Source: Gordionus sp. m RMFG-2023 (Eukaryota > Nematomorpha > Gordioida > Chordodea > Parachordodidae). From it: a stretch of DNA of 64,000 nt. The position numbers and the translations under genes were made by a program. Positions 24,530 to 41,881 of the stretch are shown here, piece by piece. The DNA lies in the NCBI RefSeq assembly GCF_954871325.1, contig NC_088775.1, positions 48,647,561 to 48,711,560 on the forward strand. Direction: 5' to 3'. The notes under the pieces are model-generated. The model did not search any database, was not told the origin of the DNA, and saw only the letters and a list, made by a program, of their open reading frames with translations. Position 1 is the stretch's first letter, and every line of letters begins with the position of its first letter.

Positions 24530-25454
24530 ACCCCAATCCTTCAACTTTGCATTTCATCTCAATAGTTATATCTATCAATAGGTCCTTAGGGCCCCCTCGG
24601 CTATAATTTTTTTAAGATTTTAGGTAAAAATTTTAAAATCAATGTAGATCCTCTTTTAAAATGTTATAATCAACCTAAATTAATGTGTTTCGGCAACTTT
24701 CTTTCCTCGAATCTCAGTGAGGGTGACCTTTTTGTAAATTTGGGCGCCTCTTAGGGTAAAATGCCTCTCTTTAATTTTCGATACCTTTGGATATAATTAA
24801 GCGGGAGGCTTCATTACCTTCTATAACTCAATAGTAGGCCTTTAAAGTAACATAATGTAAAATATTGTCAAAAAATTTAAATGTTAATATCCGGAAATTA
24901 CCATCACAGCATTTTTTTTATGTATAGCAAATTGATTAATTAATAAATAAGCAAATTTTCGAGCTGGGCCGAATACAGGTTTAGGAGGTATTAGTCTTGC
25001 AAATCTTCTTACTAAATATTTGATATTAATCAATAATTGTAATTAATATAAGTCAAAAGCTATCAAATATATTATAGATCTGGAAAAGTTGTTGTATGTG
25101 TGTGGGGGTGGGGGATTTGGTCATTTTTGATGTAAATTTCTCTCTTCATAAAAATGACACAAAATACAAATCAATTTTTGATTATAATTTTATTGACAAA
25201 ATCTAATTTTATAACATTTTGTAAATTGGAAATTTTCGCAATATGAATATAATTTAACTTTAATTTAATTTTCCCTATAAGAAATATGATTACAGCATCA
25301 TATAGTAATTTATTTCTAAAATAACAATTAGGAATTGCAGGATTGCAGAAAGATTGTGCGATACAATCCAGATCATCTTCAAAGGAGAGTATATAATTAG
25401 ATGTTAATTAGGAAAGTCCTTTGCTTATCAACATCAATTTAAATTTGTTCTTTC
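24530..25454. other. Spacer, no gene seen
   Basis: A+T-rich sequence with isolated G-rich patches (25,100-25,120) and no supported frame or paired repeat until the inverted repeat that starts near 25,455. Confidence 0.4.
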
Positions 25455-25575
25455 TTTCTGCTAAATAGGATTTTTCTTATTTTATTTTTAACCTTTTTTA
25501 CATCTCTTCATTTATTTAAACTTAAATACCTAAAAATTAAAAGTTTTTTTTATCCCACTTTTGTTTAGGCTTAAA

Positions 25576-26701
25576 TAGTGTTGTAAACGAACGCGTTCAA
25601 AATGAACAAGGTGATGAACGGCGTTCCTTTTTTTTTGACGAACTTTGAACGTGAACGCGTTCTTTTCTTTGATGAGGCGTTCAATTTTACGTTCGTTCAA
25701 TTTTAAAAACACTTTTTATTTTTATTTATTTGAAAAATTAATATTAATCCGCATTTTTTAACAAAAAAGTCTTATATTTTTATTTATTTGAAAAATTAAT
25801 ATTTAATCCAATTTTTTAACAAAAAAGTCTTATATTTTTTAATCAGCTGTTTTTACTTTTTCCTTTTTTATATTGCAATTAACGTACCATAGTGCTACTG
25901 CTAGAGATGATAAGATTAAAGTTTATTAATTTGAATATTTTATATTTTAATTTAATAGATTAGCATTTGCATGGATATAAATATTTCATCATCAGATTCT
26001 GAAAATCAAAATTCAATATTAGATGAATTAGAATTACCATGGCCCAAATATCAAAAATATTTCATTGTTTTAAAATCAATTCCGAGATATCCTTTTTTTT
26101 GAAGAGGAAGAAGAGAGCAGATTGGAGGATGATAACATAGCTTAATTTTTTGAAACAATGGATAAAACATTAATTGTTTTTAATAAATTCCCCCTTTTAA
26201 AAGAATTGTTTATCAAGTATAACACCGCAATCCCTTCATCTGCCCCTGTTGAGCGAGTTTTTAGTATAGCTAACGCTGTATTAACTGACAAGCGTTCATG
26301 CCTATCAGATGAAAATTTTGAAAAGCAATTATTATTAAAAATTAATAAGAAAATTTTTTTATAAATTTATTTTTTTATCGCTCTATTATATTGTATTTAT
26401 AATTATATTATCAAAATAAAACTATTATTTTTCATCATGGCTAATATATTGTGTTGAAAAATATAAGGCATTTATTTATATTAAATTAAATTAAAAAAAA
26501 AATTTATCATAAAATTTTGAACGTATGAACGCGTTCATGAACTTGAACGTATGAACGCGTTCATGAACTTGAACGTATGAACGCGTTCATGAACTTGAAC
26601 GCGTTCCTTGAATTTGAACGTGAACGTGAACGCGTTCGATTTTTGTCAATGAACGTTGAACGCGAACGCGTTCGATTTTTTTAAAAATGTTTACAGCACT
26701 A
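25576..26701 (+). mobile_element. Deleted hAT with AACGCGTTC subterminal arrays and exact target duplication
   Basis: Termini TAGTGTTGTAAAC...GTTTACAGCACTA form ~13-bp inverted repeats with one mismatch. Flanks are identical GGCTTAAA (25568-25575 and 26702-26709). Subterminal zones are arrays of the palindrome GAACGCGTTC; on the right a 26-bp unit containing it repeats almost perfectly about three times (26519-26600). Only a C-terminal transposase scrap is left inside, so it depended on an intact relative. Confidence 0.93.
26158..26364 (+). pseudogene. hATC domain fragment
   Basis: A 68-codon frame reads FPLLKELFIKYNTAIPSSAP followed by VERVFSIANAVLTDKRSCLS and NFEKQLLLKIN. This is the conserved hAT C-terminal dimerisation motif, close to the fragment at 3531-4079 but from a different family, judging by the terminal repeats. 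Remnants of the N-terminal coding region may lie at 25,970-26,100 (SSDSENQNSILDELELP). Confidence 0.83.
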
Positions 26702-27311
26702 GGCTTAAATATATAAAAATTAAAAATTAATTGAAATAATGGGGCTTCGTTATCCAGGTCAGTTTGTGATCGGGTGAGAGTCATTAAGTATTTATATTAA
26801 ACTTTAATTTTAATTTAATTAAACCACAAAAATAATCGAAAATAGACTTTTATAAATTGCTATTAATTACAACTATAAGAATTTTAAAACTCAAATTTAA
26901 TTTTATAAATTTTATTGAACCACAAAAATAATAGTTTTTTATAAAACGCAATTAATTATAAAAATTTACAAACTAAAAATAAAATATAACCATAAAATTA
27001 ATCCCTTTTATAGGGATAAATAAGGGCAATTATAAATTAAAATAAAATTGGCGCAAAGTTTAAAAAAAACGATTTTGAAAGTTGTGTTTTTTTTATCTTA
27101 TATAATTGGGGATAAATTCAACCCCCCTATACCTTTCGGAACTATAATTATACCTCCAGATTCAGGACGATCTCCGGGGCCTAACTATCTAACTTATGAT
27201 TAATGAATACCTTATTAAGGAATACAAAATTTAGAAAACATAAAAAGTAATATGTATTCATTTTAATGTAATAAATCTAAACAAAAGAAACTATTTTAAT
27301 TTTTATGTGTA

Positions 27312-27697
27312 TGTTAGAGTCAATGTGTTTTTTCTGGTAGTGGGTTAACTTTAAATAATTTTTTAAGCGCGTTTATTTAAATTTAAAAATCTGATTTTTC
27401 AGGAAATGTATTCCGTCATATTTGGAATACTTACCCTATGAATTTCAGGCAATTTTTTCATAAACTTTTAAACTTAATTATAATTTATATTCGATTTTCC
27501 ATATATTTTTTATATAAATTATAAATGACTCAAAGGTTAACCTCAAAATTGTCTAAAATTCATAAGATAGGTATTCCAAACATAGTAGAATACATTTCTG
27601 GTAAAATCGAATTTTTAAATTTTTGAAAAAGAACTCAAAAAATGATTTAAAGTTGTAGAAATAACACATTGCCGGAAAAAACACATTGACGCTAACA
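27312..27697. mobile_element. TA-flanked MITE with long imperfect inverted repeats
   Basis: A 386-bp element beginning TGTTAGAGTCAATGTG and ending CACATTGACGCTAACA. The arms pair, imperfectly, over about 150 bp each, so most of it would fold as one hairpin. It is flanked by TA on both sides (27310-27311 and 27698-27699), the target preferred by Tc1/mariner-type transposases. No coding capacity. Confidence 0.83.
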
Positions 27698-28004
27698 TAT
27701 ATAAGCTTAAACAAAAGATGAAAAAACTATTTTTAATTTTTTTTTTTAATTTTTAGGTATTTAAGTTTAAACAAAAGAAGGGACATAAAAAAAAACTAAT
27801 TTAAAATAAGAGAAACCAACACTTTCTTTTTGGAAAGAAAGAACCTTTTATACCTGATTTTTTTTCATTTCGAGAATGTGTTGTTTCAAATATTTTTTTC
27901 GATTGCTTAATGATTTCACATTCATATAGTATAAATACCTTCTGAAAAAATATTCAAAACATCTTTCTTAATTTTTTCGATTTTCAATTTTTTAAAAAAA
28001 TTTT

Positions 28005-28195
28005 ATGGCAGAAAAAATTTTATCGGCTCCATCCAAGACCTGGCCCATTTTTTAAAAATAATTATATTTATTTTAAGTTAGCTAATAATGGCGATTTAAA
28101 ATATTTGGTTTGAAAATATTTAAAAAAATAAAAATACGGCCCCGCCCGTGTTACGGACCGGGTTTAGGGGAGGGCCTACATGCCTCTGGTAAATA
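28005..28195. mobile_element. GGGCC-type hAT MITE relic, inverted copy
   Basis: Contains GCGATTTAAAATATTTGGTT and TAATAATGGCG, the inverse of the core of the 14163-14485 element, bounded by GGCC-rich words (CCTGGCCCA; CGGCCCCGCCCG; ACCGGGTTTAGG). Ends are worn. The remaining 27.86-29.29 kb is A+T-rich with C runs at 28217-28228 and 28792-28800 and no gene. Confidence 0.55.
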
Positions 28196-29287
28196 TATTA
28201 CATAAATTAACAATAGCCCCCCCCCCCCTTTCTTCAATATTTTATTTAAATACACAAAATATTTAAAAGCTTTGTCCTTAAAAATTTACAATTAATGATT
28301 TTATCAAATATTTATTAAAGAATTTTTACAATTCTCGGCCCAACTTGATACTTAGTATATTTATTCATTAATCCTATAGCTTATACACAAAAAAAATTGA
28401 GAGAAAATTTGATTTGATGATTACTTTCAGTTTTCTATTATGGTTTTTTACATTAAAATTTTTTTGACAATATTTAACATTATATAACTTTAAAGCCCTA
28501 TATAGGCTAAATAAGGAAATTTCTTATCAACATTTGAAATTTCTTTAAGAAATACTTTTTTAAGGTGTCAACTAAATTCTTAGAATTTTTTGTAAAAAAT
28601 TCTCTAGTACAACCTAATTTGTTAATATATTCTAATGCGAAATATATAGAGTTCAATAAGGCGTTTTCATCTGAAGGGAAGTTTTTTCAAGCCAGTTTGC
28701 CATTTATCTAAGCATAAAATCAGTGATTACTTAATTATGAAGAATTTTTAAAAATATTTCAATTATCTGCATTTTCTGTCGCTGAGGGGATCCCCCCCCC
28801 TCAGCACAAGCTACAAGTCTGAAGGTAAAAATCAACTTCAGAATTTTTAGAAAATCTTAATTAACGATACTTTATAAGTAATTTACTTTAAACTTCATAA
28901 ATTTATTAAAGTTGTTAAATAAAAAGTGATAATATTGATGAATAATATCTTTGCTTTTTTAACCAAAATTTACTACAGTATTACTATTGGTATTGGACAT
29001 CGGTATGTCCGATACTTGATAATCGATATCAGATAAAAAAATGAAGTAGTATCGGTTCATCTCTGATAAAAATGTATAAGCTTTTATATTAGAGTTATTT
29101 TTAAAAATCTAATCCTTTATTTCGATTATAAACAGGGAGCTAGAAAAGAATTTTAAATAAACTGATGGAATGAGATGGAATTTATAAAAAACAGGAACGA
29201 AACACTTTCACTTTTATAGGAACCGCAGAAGAGAAATAAAATATGTCATAAGTTTTCTGGTTTAAAACTCATCAAAAATCCTTTTTT

Positions 29288-34569
<5,282 letters not shown>

Positions 34570-35034
34570 AAAGCAAATTATGAATATTTTAATAACTAAA
34601 TATATCTAAAGAAACCTACTAAATTTATTTTCTGTCCTTTTATTTTTTACAGTAAAATCCTTCTCTTCACAGCACAAACTAGCTAATAGCTCAGACACTT
34701 CTACCACGGGAAGAGTGGGTAGGACACAAAATATTTTTAATTAAATGGAGTTAGAGAGTTGTTAAGATGCTATCGTTATTAGAATAAAAGGAAAGAAGTG
34801 TAGGTGGCAAATAAATATAAAGGGGGCTAGAATATCTTAATTTTGATCTGGATTTCCTTTCGGCTATTAGGAGGGAGTATGAGTAATATCGTTATTAACG
34901 GTGGGGGGGGGGTAATAAATGCATCTAGAGACACTTAATTAGTTCACAAACTAATAGTACACAAATTAACTATCAATTTTTATTTGTGAAATTATTTTTC
35001 AGATTTAATTAATTTATACTTATTTTACATTTTA
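34570..35034. other. Region upstream of the visible MYRF exons
   Basis: More MYRF 5' exons would be expected here or beyond. None is recognisable. A 10-base G run is at 34903-34912. Confidence 0.35.
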
Positions 35035-35042
35035 GTATTTTC

Positions 35043-38000
35043 CAGGGTTTCGGACCGAACCGAACCGCCAAACCGGAATGAACCGTTATAATTTTCTGAA
35101 CCGTAACCGTAACCGAACCGTTATAAATAAACTATAAAAAGAGCGAACCGAACCGTTATAAATATTTTAAACCGGTTTAAACCGGTTCAAAACGGTTTTT
35201 AAAAATAATTAAATTAAACATTATTAACCTAAATTTGAAATTTGAATTTTCCTTGGGGAAATTTTTAAACTCTTTATTTCTTTTCAAATTGAATTTTTTT
35301 TACATGTCAATTAATACCACCATGTTTATTGTTTTTTCTTTTCACTTTAATAAATACTCAATTTAATAGAGATTAGGCGAATTACCAGTTAATTAGATAA
35401 GAATCTTAAAATCAAACAAGACTATTCTTTAAATTAACAAGTTTATTCTTATATATATATATATGTATATTAGTTATTAATTAGCTTATTAATACTTGCT
35501 AATAATTTGGGAAAAATCATAATTCTTACTAACATCTAAAGAAAATCAGGTACTGATTACTTTTAATAAAATACTGTTTTATATTAATTTCTTATTAATT
35601 AATATTTTCATAATGAATAATTTAGAATGACTTAAATGAATATTAGAATTCTGAAATTAAAAAAAAACATATGATTGTTAATTAATATTCCTGTATTTTA
35701 TGGTTAATTTATTTATTTATTTCCATTTACACTTTAGTGGATAATTTCTTGAAATAATAACTACTTACTGATTAACCTTCTAAATCTTATAGTACCAAAT
35801 AAAATTTAAACACATGAAATTCAATTGGATAATTATAAAATGATAAAGTATCCATTAAAGTTTTAATTTAATTAACTTTAATTTTTTAATAAAAGACAGT
35901 TGTTTTTGGAATTTTAAACAGCTTTTCTATTTCTTTTCTTCTTATTTTATATCTTATCTTTTTGCTTCTTTCTTTTCTCTATTAAATCAAATTATTTATT
36001 AAAATGGTATTAGTAAGCTCCATTCACTTATTTAGTTTCATCTGTGTACAAGTTTGTTTTGTTAGTATTTTTGAGGAAAAAATCGGCATAATTATATGAA
36101 GGGTAGGCCTGCATATAATTCACATTTTTGGGGGAGATCTTGTCAGATAAGATAAATAAAAAATTATACTGATTCTATTAAGAAATTTATTTATTCTATT
36201 TTTATAATAAAAGATTCTGATCTATTCATCATCATATAGCATATTAGTATCTATTAAATGGTTCGGGAAAAGTCAAATCCTGTGCGATCATATTTTAAAT
36301 TAGATATTGTAAAAAATCAATCTACTTGTAAACTAGAAAACTGTGGTAAAGTTTTAACCGGGGACCATGCAGCAAATCTTGAATGACATATAGAAAGATT
36401 CCACGATAAGGAATTCAAATTATTAAAAAAAAAGAAGATAATTTGACTATTAAAAAAACAATAACAAAAAATGCAAATAATCATAATACAATTCAAAATG
36501 CTTTTACCAAAACTAATACAATACAAATTAATATTAATAAAGACACTTTAATCCGCTCCTGCACTGAGTTAATCACAGTTCATGGGAGACCAATAAAATC
36601 AATTGATGACAAAGCATTTAGAAATATTATAGATCCGATAATTGTAGGATTGGGTGGTAATTTAACCATCAATTCTGAAAATATACGCAATAATATTAAA
36701 AAAATGGCATTTGATTTTTCGCAAAATTTAAAAAAAGAAATATACCAAAAACTTATATCGTTAAAATTAGATATTGCAACTCGATATGATAGGTCCATAC
36801 TGGGGATCAATATTCAATTTATAGATAATGGAGAAATAAAATTAAGAACGTTATGCATGAAAGAGATAAAAGAAAGACATACATCAGAATATCTAAAAAA
36901 AATTATTCTAGATGTTCTAAACGAACATGAAATAAGAATTGATCAAATTTATACGATAACCACAGACAATGCAGCTAACATGATTAAATTAATTAAGCTG
37001 TTAATACATCATGATGAAGAAGATGATGAGGATGATATCCTTAATGATTATTTAGATAATGATAATTTAAATAACAATGATGATATAATTGTTAATGAAA
37101 ATGAAGAACCTTTTTTTAATATTGAAAATATTAATCTTGTACCTCATACGAGATCCATGTTAATGGGCATTAGATGTGCCTCCCACACATTTCAATTAGC
37201 AATTAATGATTGCATAAAAAATTCAAATGAAATTGTTATTATTAATAAAGCAAGAAACATTTGCAAAAAAATAAGAAATCAGACTACAATGTCTATTTTG
37301 TCCAAATTAAATTTAAAAAAGCCACTAATAGATTGTTGCACAAGATGGAATTCAATCTATTTAATGTTGGAAAGATTATTAGAGTTAAAAAACTTTTGCC
37401 AAGAAATATCGGCCCAAAGTAATGATCGTGAAAAATGTTTGTCAGAGAATGAATGGAAAATAATTAGTGATATATTAAAAGCTTTATATCCATCTTATAT
37501 TTTGACAAAATATATACAAAGTGAACAAATGACCATGGGCGATTTTTATGCAGCATGGATCAAATGTATCATGCAAACTAGCAAAATAGACACTTCATTT
37601 GCCAAACTTTTAGTTTGTACAATCAAAGCACGAGAGATTAATTTGAAAAATGAAGTTTTTTGCTCAGCTATATATCTCGACCCAAGATATAATGTATTTT
37701 TATCATTTGAAGAAAAAGATATCGCCAAAAAACATCTTTATAAAACTTGGAACTTAATCCAAAATTTAAATAATCAGAATATTGAAAATATAGATACTAT
37801 TCCTACGTGTTCACATTCGAAAGATAACCTAGATGATGATTTTGAAGATTTATTAATGTCTCATGAAAGCCTTAATAAGAATAGTTCTCAGGGCATAGAA
37901 AATTATAATCAATGTGTAGAAATAGAGTATATAATTCGGTCATTTGATAATATAGAGAGATTAGAAAAAGATGCAAATCTTTTGAATTATTGGGGAAATG

Positions 38001-38579
38001 TAAAGAATAGTATGCCAGAACTTTATAAGTTAGCTATGGTTGTGCTAGAAGTTCCAGCTACGCAGGTATCCGTAGAAAGAGCATTTTCTAGCCTTTAGTT
38101 TACACTCTCTGCCCAAAGAACTAAATTAAATCCTGAAATATTAGAAAATATTTTAGTTATCCGTTCCAATTCTCTCGTTAAAAATAAATAATATAAATTT
38201 CATTATATTTATGTGTTATTTTATTCCTCATTGTATTTGCGCATGTTTGTGTTTATCTTAATGAAATAAAAAGAATTGATTTGTCTAATTTATATTTACT
38301 AAGTTTAATAAAAATATATATTAGATTATCATTCATGGTTTTAAATAAGAAATTATAAAAAGATTTTTCTCTAAAATTAATATATACATGGTTAATGATT
38401 AATTTTTTTTAAAATTAAATTTATAAAAACCGGAACAAACCGAAAAGAACCGTTATAAATTATAAACCGAACCGATATGATTTTTTTTTAAAAAACCGAA
38501 ATGGAACAAAACCTTTATAAAATTTTAAACTAAAAACCGGAACGAATCGAACCGTTATACTAAACGGTTCGAAACCCTG
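35043..38579 (+). mobile_element. 3.5 kb hAT transposon with nearly complete transposase and exact target duplication
   Basis: Termini CAGGGTTTCG...CGAAACCCTG are perfect inverted repeats, flanked by identical GTATTTTC (35035-35042 and 38580-38587). Both subterminal regions are filled with AACCGAACCG, AACCGTTATA and AACCGGTTTAAACCGG words. The transposase gene reads in the same direction. The long A+T-rich leader (35.2-36.2 kb) shows no other frame. Few defects and the perfect duplication suggest one of the younger hATs here. Confidence 0.95.
36258..38191 (+). pseudogene. hAT transposase, near full length, three defects
   Basis: From ATG 36258: MVREKSNPVRSYFKLD and a BED zinc finger (CKLENCGK...HAANLE, then HIERFH) interrupted by a TGA between its two halves. 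A shift in the A-run near 36425 leads into a 551-codon frame (36443-38098). The core has KAFRNIIDPI, then LGINIQFIDNG, TITTDNAANM (an RNase H-like Asp block), CCTRWNSIYLMLERLLELK, SAIYLDPRYN and finally VPATQVSVERAFSSL of hATC. There a TAG takes the place of the expected Lys or Arg, after which FTLSAQRTKLNPEILENILV continues to 38191. An acidic insert (DEEDDEDDILND) splits the core. Three small lesions in otherwise coherent coding sequence point to recent inactivation. Confidence 0.9.
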
Positions 38580-38869
38580 GTATTTTCCATATATTTTTTA
38601 GTTTTTGAAAGTTTTTCTTCGTTTCCGTTTTATTTTTTTTCACCATCGATTTTTAAATATTTTGTTATTTTATAAAAATTGCCCTGATTCTTCTTCGTTT
38701 TTGTAAACTTTTGTATTATTACAACCCATTTTGACTTTTAAACACCCTTATTACCCTCATTTTCGTCTATTTTTGTATTTTTTATAGCCCATTTTTTCAG
38801 TATTTTAATTATATTTTTTAAAAATTTTAATCTAATTTTACTACGTTTTGGTTACCTTTATATTTTTTT

Positions 38870-39240
38870 AGCTTATTAGCTAGTTTATATGTTGTTTTAA
38901 CTAGTTAAACCAAGTTTGTAAACTGTTTCTATCTAGTTTGTAAACTTTAACTAGTTTAAACTAGTTAAGCTTAGTTAGCTTCTAAACTAACTAAACCTCT
39001 AGCCATCTTGTAAATTAACTAAATCTCTTGCTAGCATGTAAACTGACTATGCCTCTTGATAGCTATAAACTAGCTAAACCCCTAGTTAACTGTAAATTAG
39101 CTAATCCCCTAGCTAGCTGCAAAATAGGTAAGCCTCTAACTAACTGTAACTAATTCTAAAATTAGCCACGCTAGTTTTTAAACTAGTTATGCCTCCAGCT
39201 AGCTTTAACTAATTTTAAAGTCTCTAGCTATACTAAGTTT
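38870..39240. repeat. Degenerate CTAGTT/TAAACTAGCTAA minisatellite
   Basis: About 370 bp are built from variants of a ~30-bp unit of the type CTAGCTAGCTGTAAACTAGC, with CTAG, TTAACTAG and TAAACT words in register. It lies just right of the 35-38.6 kb hAT. Copies are too diverged to fix a consensus by eye. It resembles the CTAG-rich subterminal words of other hATs here, but no terminus was found. Confidence 0.6.
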
Positions 39241-39529
39241 GTTTATTTGCTATAACTTATACTATGTGGCGCAAAATATGCTTTTTAAATACAGTACTAA
39301 AAGCGAATGGTTTAGCCGATTTCGATGTGAAAACATATATAGGTTTTTCACAATAATATTCTTGCAGTTAATTTATTCATCAATTATAAAAATGGGCTTA
39401 AAGACTAAATGTTCTATAACTAATTTAACTCTAATTCTATTGATGAAAAGCAGAGAGGATTTATTTGATCTTATTGTAATTAATAATTGTTTTACATGCT
39501 GCAGCGCTAAATCAAAAATTTAATAAGAA

Positions 39530-40683
39530 TGACATATTCAGGAAGTTTAAAGAGTTATTAAACGATTATAGTATTCTGGTTCTATTCTATTTGTTAGTGG
39601 AAGCTCCAAGAAGCTAGGTTGAGGATAGTATTATGTCTAATACTCTATTGAATATGAACCCCGCAGCGCCTACATGAGCGCGAGGGGGGGAGGCAGTTTG
39701 CATTCAATTTTTTGAAGGGGGGGTAGGGGTAGACGTCTTTAAGGGGGGGGGTAGGATAAATTTATTGTGGTGTGTTAACTATTCAATTTTAAATGAAATA
39801 TGGCAAAATATATTGCTGTAAAAAATAATACTTTTATTATAGACCTATTATAATACAATGATATTGCTAATCGTATACCAAATCTATATATTGCAAACAA
39901 TCTTAAACATTATTTAATTAAAACTTTCTGCTATCCTTTTAGTAATTTAAAAGGGTTAGACAGTCTCAGCAAACTCATATTCATGCTAAATATACTATCA
40001 TAATGCATTCATTGTAAATGAGGGGGTTTTTAATTGAATTCATGTTCTAAAAATAACTCTTTTATATTCACAATATTAGTAGAGCTAAAATAATTTAAGT
40101 TATACTTTTTGCAAAATTATGGAGTACCATTATAATTAAAAAGGTGTAATTAATAATGTAAAAATATAGCCGTCGAAGGCGGGGAATTTTTCAAGGTAAT
40201 AGGCATTTTGAGGGGGGGGGGTGTTACATCCAGTAAAAATCAATCTTGTTATGACGCTGGAACCCGGTTCAAATAAATTGAAGAAAAATTTGGTAACATA
40301 GATAGACATTTCGCTAGCAGTGTTTAAAGAATTTTGAAGAATAAATGTATAAAATCTTATAAACTTTTGAAAACTCAAAAAAAAGGTTGATAAGATGTGA
40401 AGCTGTACACAGAAAATATAATTTTAAAAACGTTAGACCAAGTGGTTTTTCTTAGCGAACATTATTTTGTTACAAGTAGTACATTAAGATAAATAAAATA
40501 ACAGGGTCAACTTTTTCACGTGGAAAAAATGAATCCTTTATTATTTTACCATAAATCTTGATTATAAATTATGGTGTCAAGTGATTTCCTTTTCTAATGG
40601 TAAAACAGATATATTTTTATTAACTCATAACTTATATAAGTCAAATTAACCCCATCCCCTCCCCATCAAAGTTTATATGGAGT
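39530..40683. other. Spacer with several G runs
   Basis: G runs at 39684-39690, 39717-39723, 39743-39751 and 40212-40221 lie in otherwise A/T sequence. They look like worn transposon ends of the CAGGCGC...GGGGG type, but no pair was established. No gene. Confidence 0.4.
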
Positions 40684-40691
40684 ATTTGCGT

Positions 40692-41023
40692 TAGAGATCT
40701 GCAAAAGTAGGGCCGGCCCGTACCCGGCTCGACCCGAACGGGCCTCGGGCCGGGCCTAATATTTTTTAAGAAAATTTGGGCCGGGCCGGGTCGGGCCTTA
40801 AATTTTTTTTAAAATATATCTAAATTTATCAATTTTATGTTGAATTTTTTATGTAAAATAAAAATATGTGATTTTAATAATAGAAAGTAGACGCCATATA
40901 ACATTTATCGTTTATTTTGAGTAATTATAAGATATTTAAATAAATTCGGGCCGGGCCGGCATAATTTATAAAAAAAATCGGGCCGGGCCGGGCTTGAAAA
41001 ATTAGGCCAGATGCAGATCACTA
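40692..41023. mobile_element. GGGCCGGGCC-rich hAT MITE with exact target duplication
   Basis: A 332-bp element with ends TAGAGATCTGCA and TGCAGATCACTA (inverted, one mismatch), flanked by identical ATTTGCGT (40684-40691 and 41024-41031). Arms hold repeated GGGCCGGGCC and GGCCCGTACCCGG words around an A/T core. Non-coding. Related in style to 14163-14485 and 28005-28195, but its termini differ. Confidence 0.92.
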
Positions 41024-41587
41024 ATTTGCGTGAACTAATATATCGATTTATGTTCAAACTATATATTTTTTAAGAAAAGTCGCCATAACACAGCTATAAC
41101 CCAAGATTTTATTCTATACATAATTGCCCAAACTTATTTAGAATGGCTAATGAATTTCTGATTTAAATCCTAAATTACCATTTTTGGAATGAACTAAATC
41201 TATTGATGTACAAAGACTAATGAGAGGTCATTTTGGCCTATAGAGTCACTGCATCATGATTAGGGATATATGGCTTCTACTTATCTCGATATAATATTAT
41301 ATTATATTAGCCTTTAGCTATCTAAGGATTCGGCATGAACTATTATTAAATTAAATGAAATACCTACATCGATTTTTAAAAATGGAAATAGTTTTATTTG
41401 GCAACATTTTTAGTTATTTATTTGCCCAATAACTTAATCTATCTCAATAAAAAAAAATTGTGAAAAAACCTGCAGCTTTTTTAAAGAGCATCACTTTTTT
41501 ACATCACCCTGTATATAGACAGATATAACTTATATATTATATAAAACTGTTAAATATCTTGCTATCAAACCAAACATATTACATCTA

Positions 41588-41818
41588 TTAAGAAGAAATA
41601 TATATAGGCGAGTGTTGACCTGATATTAGTGGTTGCGAGAAATCAATGGGAGAGGAATTAGTATTTCGAATGTTATAAGAAGATTCGTAACCAATATCAT
41701 TACTAATAGATATTTGTTCGGTAGTCACATAAGGATTTATTTTTGAATTGACATTTTTCGTAGTTTGAGATATATTGTCGTCTTTTAAATGTAAGATATA
41801 ATAAATTATTTCTATCAT
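41588..41818 (-). CDS. Small unassigned frame, 76 residues from first ATG
   Basis: Minus-strand frame MIEIIYYILHLKDDNIS...SPIYISS with a short hydrophobic start; the open frame extends upstream to 41878 without an ATG and with more hydrophobic residues. A TATATAT and TCATTCAG pair lies upstream, similar in wording to the promoter candidate at 18.0 kb. No domain or neighbour supports it, and it may be chance. Confidence 0.2.
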   Translation of the reverse strand: MIEIIYYILHLKDDNISQTTKNVNSKINPYVTTEQISISNDIGYESSYNIRNTNSSPIDFSQPLISGQHSPIYISS

Positions 41819-41881
41819 ATGTAGAAAGTTATAGAGATTAAGAATTAATAAAAAAGATTTTATATATAAATTAGTCAAGAT

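Larger units (their letters stand above)
25455..27855. repeat. Inverted-repeat locus holding two later insertions
   Basis: The left block ~25,455-25,575 reads AAACTTAAATACCTAAAAAT followed by T/A runs and TTTTGTTTAGGCTTAAA. The right block ~27,700-27,855 gives the same words in inverse order (ATTTTTAGGTATTTAAGTTT, AAACAAAAG). With the hAT (25576-26701) and the MITE (27312-27697) removed, the remaining ~0.9 kb would be an A+T-rich, non-coding element with ~130-bp imperfect inverted ends. No target duplication was seen and its class is unknown. Confidence 0.5.

Noticed and set aside
39239-39523. 94-codon frame next to the CTAG minisatellite
   Set aside because: Low-complexity composition with no domain or splice support.
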